DNA from: Prosthecobacter sp.
Lineage (GTDB): Bacteria; Verrucomicrobiota; Verrucomicrobiia; Verrucomicrobiales; Verrucomicrobiaceae
Length of the DNA: 56,125 bases
Direction of reading: 5' to 3'
Assembly: GCF_020439865.1 (NCBI RefSeq)
Contig: NZ_JAGRPF010000129.1
Location: forward strand, 1-56,125
In this document: positions 32,526 to 41,745 of the stretch, piece after piece
Layout: every line of letters begins with the position of its first letter
Position numbering within the stretch: the first letter of the stretch is position 1
The notes under the pieces: model-generated
What the model was told of the DNA's origin: nothing
Databases searched by the model: none
What the model saw: the letters and a program-made list of their open reading frames with translations, nothing else
Translations under genes and position numbers: made by a program

Positions 32526-33980
32526 TCAATGGGCCCGCACCGGCCTCCCCGGACGCGCTTCCTTCAGCAGTTCCCCATCGCGAACGACAAAGCCACCGCC
32601 GACAATCACATGCGGAATGCCTGCGGACGATGTCGTGGGCGCTTCAAACGTGGCGCGGTCGATCACCTTCGCCGGATCGAAGACCGTGATGTCCGCGTCG
32701 GCACCGACGGCCAGTCGGCCTTTCCGTTTCATCATCGGAACATGTGCTTCGAGACGCTTCGCAGGCAAAATCGTCATCTTCGCCAGTGCCTCCATGAGCG
32801 GCAGCAGCTTCTTCTCGCGGCTGTAGCGGCCAAGCACGCGCGCAAAGGTTCCCGCGCCACGCGGATGACCTTTGCCATCGACAAATGGCACACCGTCACT
32901 CGCAATCATCACACCCGGATGCGCGATGGCCATCTCGACGTTCGCATCCTTCATCATATACATGATCACCCAGCCGCCCTGCTTGCGATAGCGTTCAAAA
33001 CTCTCCTGTGTGAGCCGCTCTCCCGTCGCCGTCCACATGATGTCGCCGTAGGTGATGCGCAGATTGTCCTGCCAGCCCGGATTGAACATCGCCGACTCCA
33101 GCAGCGTAGAAGCGGCGGTGTAGGGATAGACTTCCGTCGTGAGATCCATGCCCGCCGCGCGGTTTTGATCGATCAGCTTCAGCACATCCGGCATATCGCC
33201 AATCGCGCTGCTGCCGATGTGCACGATGTGCAGTGATGCGCCGGTCTTTTTCGCCGCGTCAATGGCCTCGCGCACCGGTGCGATCCCAAAGGCACGCGTG
33301 TGGACGAATGCAGGCACTTTCTGCTCCGCCGCGATGCGAAACAGGGACTCTATCTCCTCCGTGGTGGCCGCGGGTGTGTAATTGATGCCGAAGCCAATGC
33401 CCAGCGCTCCATCGTCGAGCCCCGCACGAATCGCAGCGCTCATGCTCTTCATTTCCGCCTTGCCCGCTGGCTTGTTCGCGCCGGCAGGATTCGGCCCCAG
33501 CAACGCGAGCTTCGCCTTTCCGCTGGCCCACTGGCCGGTTTTGAGCTGCGGATGAAATGCTGAGAAGCGCGCCGAGATGTGCCCGACCGTCGCGCCATAA
33601 TGAATCGGCGCAGTTCCCTCCATCGACGCATACCACTCCGCCACCGGATACACGCCGCCTTCCAGTTCCAGCGCCGTGGTCACGCCATCCTGCGCCTTGA
33701 TCTGCAAGTCTGAAGTGGTCTGCCCGTGCGCATGCAGATCGATGAATCCTGGCGACACGATGAGCCCGCCCACATCGACCACACGGTCACCGGTGAGCGG
33801 TGTTTCGGAAATCGCCACCACTTTGCCGTCTTTGACTCCAACGTGACGAACTGCGTCGAGATTCGTCGCCGGGTCCATCACGCGGCCATAGGCGAGCACG
33901 AGATCAAACTCCGCAGCCAAGCAGCGGACCGCTCCCAATGCGGTGAGTAGCAGCAGTGCACGCATCATGGTAGTGGACAT
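32526..33980 (-). CDS. exported amidohydrolase, N-acyl-D-amino-acid deacylase-like
   Basis: A 484-residue protein with a signal peptide (MRALLLLTALGAVRCLAAE; the ATG at 33965 is an alternative start). Metal-dependent hydrolase features are FDLVLAYGRVMDPATNLDAV, the metal motif FIDLHAHGQT, EVYPYTA, the histidine region SLHIVHIGSSAIGDMPDVL, the catalytic Asp in GVMIASDGVPF and the C-terminal KGRLAVGADADITVFDP. The plan is that of D-aminoacylase/dihydroorotase-like enzymes, which deacylate N-acyl amino acids. Export suggests action on periplasmic amino-acid derivatives. The stop codon forms a TGATCA palindrome with the stop of the convergent cytochrome gene. Confidence 0.88.
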   Translation of the reverse strand: MSTTMMRALLLLTALGAVRCLAAEFDLVLAYGRVMDPATNLDAVRHVGVKDGKVVAISETPLTGDRVVDVGGLIVSPGFIDLHAHGQTTSDLQIKAQDGVTTALELEGGVYPVAEWYASMEGTAPIHYGATVGHISARFSAFHPQLKTGQWASGKAKLALLGPNPAGANKPAGKAEMKSMSAAIRAGLDDGALGIGFGINYTPAATTEEIESLFRIAAEQKVPAFVHTRAFGIAPVREAIDAAKKTGASLHIVHIGSSAIGDMPDVLKLIDQNRAAGMDLTTEVYPYTAASTLLESAMFNPGWQDNLRITYGDIMWTATGERLTQESFERYRKQGGWVIMYMMKDANVEMAIAHPGVMIASDGVPFVDGKGHPRGAGTFARVLGRYSREKKLLPLMEALAKMTILPAKRLEAHVPMMKRKGRLAVGADADITVFDPAKVIDRATFEAPTTSSAGIPHVIVGGGFVVRDGELLKEARPGRPVRAH

Positions 33981-34006
33981 AACGGCAGACAGTCTTCCCG
34001 AATTGA

Positions 34007-35377
34007 TCAGCCCAACAGTTCCCGGATGACCTGCCCACCTTCGACCACGATGGGTCGCGGGCGTCCTTGTGGATCGATCCAGTGAGTGTCCTGCTTGATG
34101 CCAAGATGATCAAACACCGTCGCAGCCAGATCACCGGGTGCGACTCGCCTCGTCTCGATGTCACCGCCGCGCTTGTCAGTGCTGCCGATGACCTGCCCAT
34201 GATGCATACCGCCACCGGCAACGACCATCGACATTACACGCGGCCAGTGACCGCGTCCGCCTGTCTTGCCGATCACCGGGTCACGACCAAATTCACCCAT
34301 CATCAAGATGAGAGTGCTGTCGAGCAGGCCGCGATCTTCCAGATCGGTGACAATGGCGTGCAGCGTGCGATCCACGCTCGGCAGCAGCGGTGTGAGGCCT
34401 TTTTTAATGCCGCCCCATTTCACTTCATCGCCGTGATGGTCGAAGTAGCCCCACGCACCGCTGACCGTGACAAAGGTCGAGCCCGCCTCAACGAGCCGAC
34501 GTGCGAGAAGCGCCTTTTCCCCGAGGCTGTCGCGGCCATAACGGTCACGCATGGCGGGAGCTTCTTCATCCAGATTGAAGGCGCGTTGTGCGCGGCCCGT
34601 CATGAGCACTTCATAAGCCTTCTGCGTGTAGCGGTCGGTTGCAGCGATCTGTTCATTGCCATCGACGCTGCGCTTCCAGTCATCCATCAGCGAGGCCAGC
34701 GCACGACGGTCGCCAAGTCGCTCGATCGTCAGGCCTTCGGAGAGCTTGAGCCGCCCTGACAGATCCTTGCCACTGACAGGTTCAAAATCGCCGCCCATGT
34801 GTCCAGCTCCCCACACATCAGACACCAGGGAGTCGGCCAGCGCGACGTAGCCTGGAATGCCCGGCGCATTTGCGCCGCGAAACTTCGCCGCAATCGAACC
34901 CATTGAAGGCCAGCCGCCTCCGTCGCGACCGTCGTTGGTGCGTTTGGCGAGCGGATTGCAGGCCTGCATCGTGATCGGCGTGTGATTGCTGGCACTGCAA
35001 TCGACGGAGCGGATCAGCGTAAGCCTGTCCATGATCTTCGCGGTCAGCGGGAGATGCTCGCAGACGTGAATGCCGGGCACCTTTGTAGCGATTTGACCGA
35101 ACGGTCCGCGAATCTCGCTCGGCGCATCGGGTTTCGGGTCCCACATGTCGATCTGGCTAGGACCTCCGGAGAGCCAGAACAAGATCACGTTCGTCTTGCT
35201 CGTCGCCTGCCCTGCCGCGGCCGCCAGCGCCTGTTGTTGCAACAACGACGGCATCGAAACGCCCGCCAGGCCTGCAAGTCCGGTTTGAAGAAATCCGCGA
35301 CGCGTGGAGCCCAAGCGCAGCAGGTCGCCGCGAGCGGGACTAAAACTTCCGGTGATCGATGAAGTTGTGGGATTCAT
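34007..35377 (-). CDS. DUF1501 protein, exported (second copy)
   Basis: A 456-residue protein from the ATG at 35377. The leader carries STRRGFLQTGLAGLAGVS, a Tat-like twin-arginine signal. DUF1501 blocks are NVILFWLSGGPSQIDMWDPK, SEIRGPFGQIATKVPGIHVC, LIRSVDCSASNHTPITMQ, LILMMGEFGRDPVIGKTGGR and HWPRVMSMVVAGGGMHHG. It shares the fold but not close sequence with the other two DUF1501 proteins here. It lies 26 bp downstream-to-start from the amidohydrolase on the same strand, so the amidohydrolase may be co-transcribed with it. Substrate unknown. Confidence 0.93.
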   Translation of the reverse strand: MNPTTSSITGSFSPARGDLLRLGSTRRGFLQTGLAGLAGVSMPSLLQQQALAAAAGQATSKTNVILFWLSGGPSQIDMWDPKPDAPSEIRGPFGQIATKVPGIHVCEHLPLTAKIMDRLTLIRSVDCSASNHTPITMQACNPLAKRTNDGRDGGGWPSMGSIAAKFRGANAPGIPGYVALADSLVSDVWGAGHMGGDFEPVSGKDLSGRLKLSEGLTIERLGDRRALASLMDDWKRSVDGNEQIAATDRYTQKAYEVLMTGRAQRAFNLDEEAPAMRDRYGRDSLGEKALLARRLVEAGSTFVTVSGAWGYFDHHGDEVKWGGIKKGLTPLLPSVDRTLHAIVTDLEDRGLLDSTLILMMGEFGRDPVIGKTGGRGHWPRVMSMVVAGGGMHHGQVIGSTDKRGGDIETRRVAPGDLAATVFDHLGIKQDTHWIDPQGRPRPIVVEGGQVIRELLG

Positions 35378-35437
35378 GCGTGGCGAGGAATGGCTGCGAA
35401 ACCTACGCCGCCACATCGTCTGACTTGCCGGAACATC

Positions 35438-36835
35438 TCAAATGATCTCCGCGATCGGTTGGCCGAGATCGACGAGATACTGCGGTCTGCCGGTCGTGTC
35501 GGTCAGCGTGGTGCCGCGCGCGTCGATGCCGAGGTGCTGATACAGCGTGGCGATGACGTCCTGATAATGCACCGGACGCTCGGCGGCCTCCGCAGCCTGT
35601 TTGTCCGTCGCACCGATGACCTGACCGGTCTTCAAGGAACCGCCCGCCATGATGCCCATGGCCACCTTCGGCCAGTGATCACGCCCGGCCTTGCTGTTAA
35701 TCTTCGGCGTGCGGCCAAACTCACCCCACACGATGATCATCACGTCCTGCAGCATACCGCGTTCGTCGAGATCAGTCACCAGCGTGTGCAGCGCGTGATC
35801 GACCAGCGGGCCGAGGTAGCGCATGGCGGAGAAATTGCGCGAGTGCGTGTCGAAATCGCTGATGGAGATGCTCACGCAGCGCACGCCGGCCTCGACCAAT
35901 CGCCGCGCGAGCAGGAACTTCTGCGCACACTTCGGGCTCTCCATCGAATTGGCGACGTCCGCAGGCCGCACAATGCGCGGCGTGTAGCGTTCGAGGACTT
36001 TCGGATCCTCCCGGCCCAGATCCATCGCCGCGGCGAATCTTCCCGAAGTTAGAATGCCGAGCGAAAGCTGCGTGAACTCGTCCAGCGCGTGCATGGATCC
36101 GCTCGAATCGATGTCCCGGCGGATGGTGTCTAGATCGCGCAGCAAAGAAACTCGGTCTTCAAGACGACCGACCGTCAGCCCCTTGGTCAGCGCGAGACTT
36201 TGACTGTGACCCTGACCACGACGCGCTAGTTCAGCCTTCATGCCCTCCTCCAACTGGCGCTCGAAAACCTGCGAAATGTCCGGACGAAACGGCGAGCACA
36301 CGGCACCAAGAAAGCCCGGGCGCGCGCTGTTTCGCACGAGAGCACGCCCCTGCATGAGATCAACAAAGGCAGGCGCAGAGTCCTTCGAGGTGCTCAGCAA
36401 CTTGCTCACCACACATCCCATCGCGGGACGGCCACCGATGAAGGCAAGGTCCTTTTCCTCAAAGCCTGACTGGCATTGAAACGCGTTGTGTGCGCCCGCC
36501 GCGCCCACGAGCGAGCGCAGGAAGACATATTTGTCCGCATTCGCCGCCAGTCGCGGAAGCAGTTCGGTCAGATGCAGCCCGGGAATCTTGGTCGGCAGAG
36601 ATTTGAACTCGCCACGGATCTCACTCGGCGCGTCCGGCTTCGGGTCTATGAGATCCATCTGAGGCGGGCCACCGTCGAGATGGATGTTGATCACGGCCTT
36701 TGTCGAAGAACGAATGCCTGCGGCCGACTCGGCACGCAACAAATCGGCCAAGCCGAGCGAACCGATGCCCATCACGCCAGCTTTGAGGAAGCTGCGGCGG
36801 CGCCTGCCTGAAGGGCTGGTCGAAATGGTCAACAT
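35438..36835 (-). CDS. DUF1501 protein, exported (third copy)
   Basis: A 465-residue protein from the ATG at 36835 (a TTG at 36847 is less likely). It opens with a strong Tat signal: GRRRRSFLKAGVMGIGSLGL. DUF1501 blocks are AVINIHLDGGPPQMDLIDPK, SEIRGEFKSLPTKIPGLHL, GAAGAHNAFQCQSGFEEKDL, MIIVWGEFGRTPKINSKAGR and DHWPKVAMGIMAGGSLKTG. The gene precedes the second DUF1501 gene by 60 bp on the same strand. About 200 bp separates it from the divergent DapA-family gene; I see no clear promoter or repeat in that gap. Confidence 0.93.
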   Translation of the reverse strand: MLTISTSPSGRRRRSFLKAGVMGIGSLGLADLLRAESAAGIRSSTKAVINIHLDGGPPQMDLIDPKPDAPSEIRGEFKSLPTKIPGLHLTELLPRLAANADKYVFLRSLVGAAGAHNAFQCQSGFEEKDLAFIGGRPAMGCVVSKLLSTSKDSAPAFVDLMQGRALVRNSARPGFLGAVCSPFRPDISQVFERQLEEGMKAELARRGQGHSQSLALTKGLTVGRLEDRVSLLRDLDTIRRDIDSSGSMHALDEFTQLSLGILTSGRFAAAMDLGREDPKVLERYTPRIVRPADVANSMESPKCAQKFLLARRLVEAGVRCVSISISDFDTHSRNFSAMRYLGPLVDHALHTLVTDLDERGMLQDVMIIVWGEFGRTPKINSKAGRDHWPKVAMGIMAGGSLKTGQVIGATDKQAAEAAERPVHYQDVIATLYQHLGIDARGTTLTDTTGRPQYLVDLGQPIAEII

Positions 36836-37032
36836 GGGCGCGAGCAACTACGTCATCGAGCCACGCCTGCTTTCCCATCCAGCCCTACTTTGCCAGATAC
36901 ATCCCCATGAAGTCCTTTGTCCTGCGAAGGATCTCTTTTGCTTCGAACAGGAACATCTTGGATCACCATTTCCAATCGCAGGCATTCGGATTTCGTCTTG
37001 GCCTGCCGCGTCCTGCATGCTCTACATGCCGC

Positions 37033-38169
37033 ATGCCTGACAACCGCGCCCTCATTTCGAATCCCGCCGACCTGAAGCCCTCCACCGCCTGGAATGAGAC
37101 GGTCTGGGCCTACACGAGCGAAGAGGAACTCGTCGATCACGCGACGAAGGCGCGTCTGTGCGTCGCCACGCTGCTGCCGTTCAAGGACAAGCAGCCCGAC
37201 TGGGACGGCTTCAATAAGAGCGTGCGCTGGATGCAGCAATGCGCGGCGCATTACGGCGTCGAGGTCGTGTTCGTGCTCAATGCGGACACGGGCTACATCT
37301 TTGATTTGAGCAACGAACTCTACGCCGAGGTGCTGAAGCGCTTCCGCGCGGAGTTTCCAGATCAGCGCTTTATCGCCGGCGTCACCGCACGCGGTGCGGA
37401 GAACGACACCGCGTTCAAAGCGGAGCGCTACTGGCCGCTGCTCGACATAGCGCAGGAGCACGACAACTGCGAGATGATGATCATGACCAGCAAGCTGCTC
37501 AACACGCTAGAAAACGAACCTCGACGCGACGCGTACTTCCAGATCGCCGAGCATTTGATCCGTCCGGGCATCGCGCACGCGCTGGAGCCGTCCTTCGTGC
37601 CGTGGGCCACGCCGTTTGATCCATGGCTGTTCCATGAGATCGCGCTGCATCCGAAGTATGTCGGCGGCAAGGTGAGCACGCTCGACGAGCCGCATTTCCA
37701 CTACTGGGCGGCGATGTGCAAAGGACTCAAGCTGCCCTTCTCTCCGCACAGCGGCGACGACTACGGCATCGCCACAGCGATCAAACTCGGCCTGCCATTG
37801 CTCATCGGCGCGGGCGTCAGCGCCTGCCCGCTCATCTGTGCAGCGAAGGACATGTGGCTGCTCGACAGCGTGGCCGACAAGAAATTCAAGACCGGCACCG
37901 GCCGCTTCGACACACGCGTGTACAAGCTCTTTGAAGCCTTCCAATCCTTCGAAGACCTCGTTTTCCGACTCGACGAACGCATGAGCGCTTCGCCCTACAA
38001 ACACAGCACCGCGCACGTGCTGCATCAACTTGGCCTCATCGACGCGCCGGAGTCGCATCCGGATTGCAAGGACGTTCGCGGTGCCGATGAAGCCCAGCGC
38101 ATGGAAGAAGCCATGCGCCGTCCGAAACGCGTGGCGAAGAAGTTGGGGATTCCGCATTTCGGAGCGTGA
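37033..38169 (+). CDS. dihydrodipicolinate synthase-family (DapA-like) protein
   Basis: A 378-residue protein from the ATG at 37033; the longer frame adds 42 residues without family character. It looks like a TIM-barrel aldolase of the DapA/NanA superfamily: RLCVATLLPFKDKQPDWDGF near the start, VEVVFVLNADTGYIFDLSNE, FIAGVTARGAENDTAF, and a lysine (Schiff-base candidate) in HPKYVGGKVSTLDE. Late blocks are PFSPHSGDDYGIATAIKLGL and LPLLIGAGVSACPLICAAKD. The classical G-x-x-G-E motif is not obvious, so this is a divergent branch rather than true DapA. Substrate unknown; sugar-acid or keto-acid lyase activity is plausible. It is monocistronic and convergent with folP. Confidence 0.72.
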   Translation: MPDNRALISNPADLKPSTAWNETVWAYTSEEELVDHATKARLCVATLLPFKDKQPDWDGFNKSVRWMQQCAAHYGVEVVFVLNADTGYIFDLSNELYAEVLKRFRAEFPDQRFIAGVTARGAENDTAFKAERYWPLLDIAQEHDNCEMMIMTSKLLNTLENEPRRDAYFQIAEHLIRPGIAHALEPSFVPWATPFDPWLFHEIALHPKYVGGKVSTLDEPHFHYWAAMCKGLKLPFSPHSGDDYGIATAIKLGLPLLIGAGVSACPLICAAKDMWLLDSVADKKFKTGTGRFDTRVYKLFEAFQSFEDLVFRLDERMSASPYKHSTAHVLHQLGLIDAPESHPDCKDVRGADEAQRMEEAMRRPKRVAKKLGIPHFGA

Positions 38170-38190
38170 AGCTGGCGACGCGCTTCACGT

Positions 38191-39030
38191 TTAAGCACCA
38201 TTCAAAATAGCCTCCATCATCCGCAGCGCCTGCACGTTTGGCTTCACGTCATGGACGCGGACGATGCGGGCGCCGTGTTCGCGGGCGTGGGCGGTGAGGG
38301 CGATGGTGGGCCAGTAGCGGTCGTCCATCTCGTCGGAGTGAAGGACTTTACTGATCATCGACTTGCGCGAGACACCGATGAGGAGCGGACGCAAAGTGGC
38401 AAACTGCGAGAGCTCTCGCATGAGGGCAAGATTGTGATCCAAGGTCTTGCCGAAGCCAAAACCAGGATCGAGCACGACGCGTTCGAGGTCGATGCCCTCG
38501 TTTTCAAGCAGACGCAGACGACTTTCGAAATAGCTGCGCACCACGGCAACGACATCGTCGTAGTGCGGGTTTGCCTGCATGGTTTGCGGCGTGCCGGTCA
38601 TGTGCATGACGACGAGCCCGGCGTTCGTCTCGGCGGCGAGACGCGGCATGGCGGCATCGGCACGCAGGCCGGTAACATCGTTGATGATGTCGGCCCCGGC
38701 ATCGAGCGCGGCACGGGCGACGGCGGCTTTCATCGTGTCGATGGAGATGAGCGCCTTCGTTTGCGAACGCACGGCGCGGATCACGGGCAGCACGCGGCGG
38801 AGTTCTTCGGCCTCTTCGACGGGTTCGGCGCCTGGGCGGGTGGATTCACCGCCGATGTCGAGGATGTCTGCGCCTTCCGCAATCAAGGTGAAGGCATGTT
38901 CGACAGCACGGCCGGGGTCGTTGAAGCGGCCGCCGTCGGAGAAGCTGTCAGGCGTGACATTGACGATGCCCATGATAAGGCCGCGATCCGTGAGATCGAT
39001 ATCGTGGTTGCCGAAACGCCAGCGAAGCAT
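38191..39030 (-). CDS. folP: dihydropteroate synthase
   Basis: A 279-residue enzyme of folate synthesis that joins p-aminobenzoate to the pterin pyrophosphate. The ATG at 39030 (MLRWRFGNHDIDLTDRG) is chosen over a longer frame that runs into the divergent gene's leader. Signature motifs are LIMGIVNVTPDSFSDGGRF, ADILDIGGESTRPGAEPV, ALISIDTMKAAVARAAL, INDVTGLR, VVMHMTGTPQTMQ, VVLDPGFGFGKTLDHNLALM, LLIGVSRKSMIS and ARIVRVHDVKPN. All pterin and PABA contact motifs are present. Length is normal. The leader region contains an unusual nested inverted repeat. Confidence 0.97.
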   Translation of the reverse strand: MLRWRFGNHDIDLTDRGLIMGIVNVTPDSFSDGGRFNDPGRAVEHAFTLIAEGADILDIGGESTRPGAEPVEEAEELRRVLPVIRAVRSQTKALISIDTMKAAVARAALDAGADIINDVTGLRADAAMPRLAAETNAGLVVMHMTGTPQTMQANPHYDDVVAVVRSYFESRLRLLENEGIDLERVVLDPGFGFGKTLDHNLALMRELSQFATLRPLLIGVSRKSMISKVLHSDEMDDRYWPTIALTAHAREHGARIVRVHDVKPNVQALRMMEAILNGA

Positions 39031-39090
39031 AGGTGGTGCGGGCACTTCGCCCCGCTGACGCTCATGTTGAGTGGCGATGAAGAACCAGCC

Positions 39091-39147
39091 AAGCGAAAAA
39101 GTTCGCGGAAGAATGGCGGGCAAGATTGCCCGCGCTGTTTTTCGCTT
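39091..39147. repeat. nested inverted repeat between folP and the divergent gene
   Basis: Outer arms AAGCGAAAAA (39091-39100) and TTTTTCGCTT (39138-39147) are perfect 10-bp inverted copies. Between them is an inner hairpin, GCGGGCA (39116-39122), loop AGAT, TGCCCGC (39127-39133), with T5 at 39138-39142. The structure is terminator-like in both directions, yet it lies between two divergent starts (39030 and 39157), in the leader of one or both mRNAs. Confidence 0.6.
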
Positions 39148-39156
39148 CATGTTCGG

Positions 39157-40596
39157 ATGATGAAAGCCAACCCCGCCGTGCTTCTGATCGTTCTTCTCGC
39201 CCTCGGAGGCGGGACGGCTTGGTTTTTGGCGGGGTTGAAGCCTGAAAAGCAGGCGACATCCGGAGCAGAGCCCATCAATGTGACAAACGGCACGGTGGAG
39301 GATTTGCAGAAGCAGATCGTGCTCCTGCAGGGACAGATCGAGTATCTTCAGGGGCAGAATGATGTGCTGAAGGACGAGAATGCGGAGTTGCTGCAAAAGC
39401 TCGGATCGATCGGGATGAAGAACGCTCCGCCTGTGGTCCTGCCGGACGATGGCGTGGCCCCGGATTTTGTGGGCATGGGGCTTGAGATGATGAAGATGCG
39501 CAAGCTTCACGCACTGCCTTTGGTGACGACTTCGGTAAGCCAGGAGGAGGTGGAGATGGCCATCCTCGCGTGGCTGAAACGTCAGCAGCCGAACGACGAG
39601 GGGAAAAAACTCGCCCGCGGACTTGCGGCCCTCGGCTGGATCCCTGAGGCAATCGATCCGCTGCCGCTCCGCGCGGCACTGCTGGCACGCCAGCTCGGCG
39701 GCTGGTACGACGAGGAATCGGAGACGATGTTCACCGTCGATCCCTCCACGGCAACCGGCCCTTCAGTGACAGACAACGAACCGCTGGGCATCGCCTTCGG
39801 CCAGTTGCTGCGCGAGTACGGCGGCATCTTGTATCAGCCGCAGCATGGACCGATGACGACTGACATGCGAATCGCGCGTGATTCGTTGATCTCCGGTGAT
39901 GCGGCGCTCACGCGCTTTCTGCACTCGCTGCAAAACCCCGCCTCGGCGCCTAAGGAGGATCTGCCATCTGAAGATCCGGATCATCCGCTCAATCAGGTGC
40001 CGATGCCCGCGTTTCTGCGTGAGCTGGCGCTGTTTCCCTTCAGCCGCGGGTTTGATTTCGCGCAGACGTTGCACAGCGCGGGAAATTTCGAGCAACTCAA
40101 CGCCGCCTACAGCCGACCACCGATCAGCACGGCGGAGGTGATTGAACCCGAGGTGTATCTCGATCCTGAGCGGCCTGCGCCGGTCGAGATCCAGCTCGAT
40201 GACGTGAAGCTCAGCGGCGTGCTGCCGTTTCTCGACGACCGTCTCGGCAAATTCGCCTGCGTGACCGCGCTACGCACTTACAACGAAGATGAAGACGCGG
40301 CACTCGGCGCGCGTGGCCTTGTTGCGGACCGCCTGCTGGCGTGGGCGGCGGACGGCGGAGCCAAAAGCGACCATGCCGCATGGCAGGCGCTCTTCATGGA
40401 CAAGTCCTCCGCCGATGCCTTTTTCAAGGCGATGCTGAATGCATTGAAGCAACGCTACCAGACTAAGGGGGAAGCCGAATTCACCGCGCAGGGCCGTTTC
40501 GTGAGCCTGCTGCGCAATCGAGGCGACGCCGGCGTGGTGTTGATCGAAGCGGCCAATGAAGAAGTCAGGACCGCCTTGAAACTTTTGATGAAGTAA
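39157..40596 (+). CDS. membrane-anchored protein with coiled coil, unknown function
   Basis: A 479-residue protein from ATG 39157 (ATG 39160 equally possible). One N-terminal membrane segment ([20 protein letters not shown]) is followed by a leucine/glutamine-rich coiled coil (about residues 47-85, [20 protein letters not shown]). A mostly helical body follows with no motif I know; it contains [20 protein letters not shown] and [20 protein letters not shown]. The long frame that begins at 38251 runs antisense through folP and is not the real start. Its TAA overlaps the acylphosphatase ATG (TAATG). It is the first gene of a five-gene operon. Confidence 0.8.
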   Translation: MMKANPAVLLIVLLALGGGTAWFLAGLKPEKQATSGAEPINVTNGTVEDLQKQIVLLQGQIEYLQGQNDVLKDENAELLQKLGSIGMKNAPPVVLPDDGVAPDFVGMGLEMMKMRKLHALPLVTTSVSQEEVEMAILAWLKRQQPNDEGKKLARGLAALGWIPEAIDPLPLRAALLARQLGGWYDEESETMFTVDPSTATGPSVTDNEPLGIAFGQLLREYGGILYQPQHGPMTTDMRIARDSLISGDAALTRFLHSLQNPASAPKEDLPSEDPDHPLNQVPMPAFLRELALFPFSRGFDFAQTLHSAGNFEQLNAAYSRPPISTAEVIEPEVYLDPERPAPVEIQLDDVKLSGVLPFLDDRLGKFACVTALRTYNEDEDAALGARGLVADRLLAWAADGGAKSDHAAWQALFMDKSSADAFFKAMLNALKQRYQTKGEAEFTAQGRFVSLLRNRGDAGVVLIEAANEEVRTALKLLMK

Positions 40597-40871
40597 TGAC
40601 AGCCAAACATGTTTTTTATACCGGCCACGTCCAAGGCGTGGGATTTCGATACAGCACGAAGCGCATCGCCTCGGGCTTTGATGTAACCGGCTGGGTCAAA
40701 AATCTGCCTGACGGCCGCGTGGAGATGATGGCGCAATCGTTTGAAGCCGACGAGCTCGAAGCTTTTCTCGAGGACATTCAGCAGAGCAGCCTGGGATCAC
40801 ACATCAAGGAACGCGAGGTCAAGGCTGTCGCCGCACAGCCAGGCTTGCGCGGATTCAACATCGCACATTGA
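40596..40871 (+). CDS. acyP: acylphosphatase
   Basis: A 91-residue protein of normal acylphosphatase length. The signature [12 protein letters not shown] supplies the phosphate-binding Arg (R18), and [13 protein letters not shown] supplies the catalytic Asn (N36). The usual AQS/GxxxxxxxF helix block ([18 protein letters not shown]) and a C-terminal strand follow. The enzyme hydrolyses acyl phosphates such as 1,3-bisphosphoglycerate or carbamoyl phosphate. It overlaps the upstream gene by 1 bp and precedes the ABC ATPase by 10 bp, so it is embedded in a transporter operon, an uncommon setting. Confidence 0.95.
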   Translation: MTAKHVFYTGHVQGVGFRYSTKRIASGFDVTGWVKNLPDGRVEMMAQSFEADELEAFLEDIQQSSLGSHIKEREVKAVAAQPGLRGFNIAH

Positions 40872-40881
40872 TTATTCCGCC

Positions 40882-41745
40882 ATGTCCGACACGCCCGCAG
40901 TCTCCGTCAACCATCTGACCAAGGTCTTCAAAGGCGGCCTTGGCAAAGGAGCGTTTCGCGCGGTGCATGATTTGTCCATCGAAGTGAAGGCTGGCGAGGT
41001 GTACGGGCTCATCGGCCCCAACGGCTCCGGCAAATCGACCACGATGAAGGTCATTCTGGGCCTGCTGAAGCCGACGGAAGGCGACACCAGCATCTTCGGC
41101 GTGCCGAGCACGGAGGTAGCCAGCCGTCACAGCGTGGGGTTTCTGCCGGAGAACCCGTATTTCTACAAGCACCTGACCGGACGCGAGACGCTGCACTTCT
41201 ATGGCAGCCTGTGCGGCATGCGCGGCGAGAAGCTGAAATCACGCGCCTCGGAGATGCTGGCGCTGACCGGCCTTGAAGACGCCGCGGCACGGCGGGTGGG
41301 CGGTTATTCCAAAGGCATGCTGCAGCGGCTCGGACTCGCGCAGGCATTGATTCACGAGCCCCGGCTGCTCGTTTTGGATGAGCCCACGGCAGGAGTGGAC
41401 CCATCAGGCTCGCGCATCATCCGTGACCTGATCATCGAGTTCCGCTCGCGCGGCATAACGGTGCTGGTGACCTCGCACCTTCTGGAGCAGATGCAGGAGG
41501 TCTGTGACCGCGTGGGCATCATGGCGCGCGGTCGCATGGTGCGTGAAGGACGGCTGGAGGACCTGATCGCCGTAGAGAATCAAACCGAGATGGTGCTGGA
41601 GAACGCCTCCCCCGCCCTGCTGGCGAAGATCCATGAACTGGTGAAGTCCGAAGGCGGAGACACGCGCCTGCTGCGCAGCGGTCATCCACGCACGACTTTG
41701 GAGCGGCTGTTCATTGAAGCGACCAACGAAGCGAAAAAGCCATGA
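40882..41745 (+). CDS. ABC transporter ATP-binding protein
   Basis: A 287-residue ATPase of the ABC-2 (CcmA/GldA-like) class. Motifs are LIGPNGSGKSTTMKVILGLL (Walker A), GFLPENPYFYKHLTGRETLH (Q-loop region), VGGYSKGMLQRLGLAQAL (signature) and RLLVLDEPTAGVDPSG (Walker B), then the switch His in VTSHLLEQMQEVCDRVG. A C-terminal extension of about 70 residues follows. The ATG at 40882 is chosen because the longer frame would overlap acyP. It overlaps the permease gene by 4 bp (ATGA), so the ATPase and permease form one exporter. Confidence 0.96.
   Translation: MSDTPAVSVNHLTKVFKGGLGKGAFRAVHDLSIEVKAGEVYGLIGPNGSGKSTTMKVILGLLKPTEGDTSIFGVPSTEVASRHSVGFLPENPYFYKHLTGRETLHFYGSLCGMRGEKLKSRASEMLALTGLEDAAARRVGGYSKGMLQRLGLAQALIHEPRLLVLDEPTAGVDPSGSRIIRDLIIEFRSRGITVLVTSHLLEQMQEVCDRVGIMARGRMVREGRLEDLIAVENQTEMVLENASPALLAKIHELVKSEGGDTRLLRSGHPRTTLERLFIEATNEAKKP

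Noticed and set aside
38251..39156. Upstream extension of the 479-residue protein to 38251
   Set aside because: The extension is antisense to folP. The real start at 39157 gives a normal membrane anchor.
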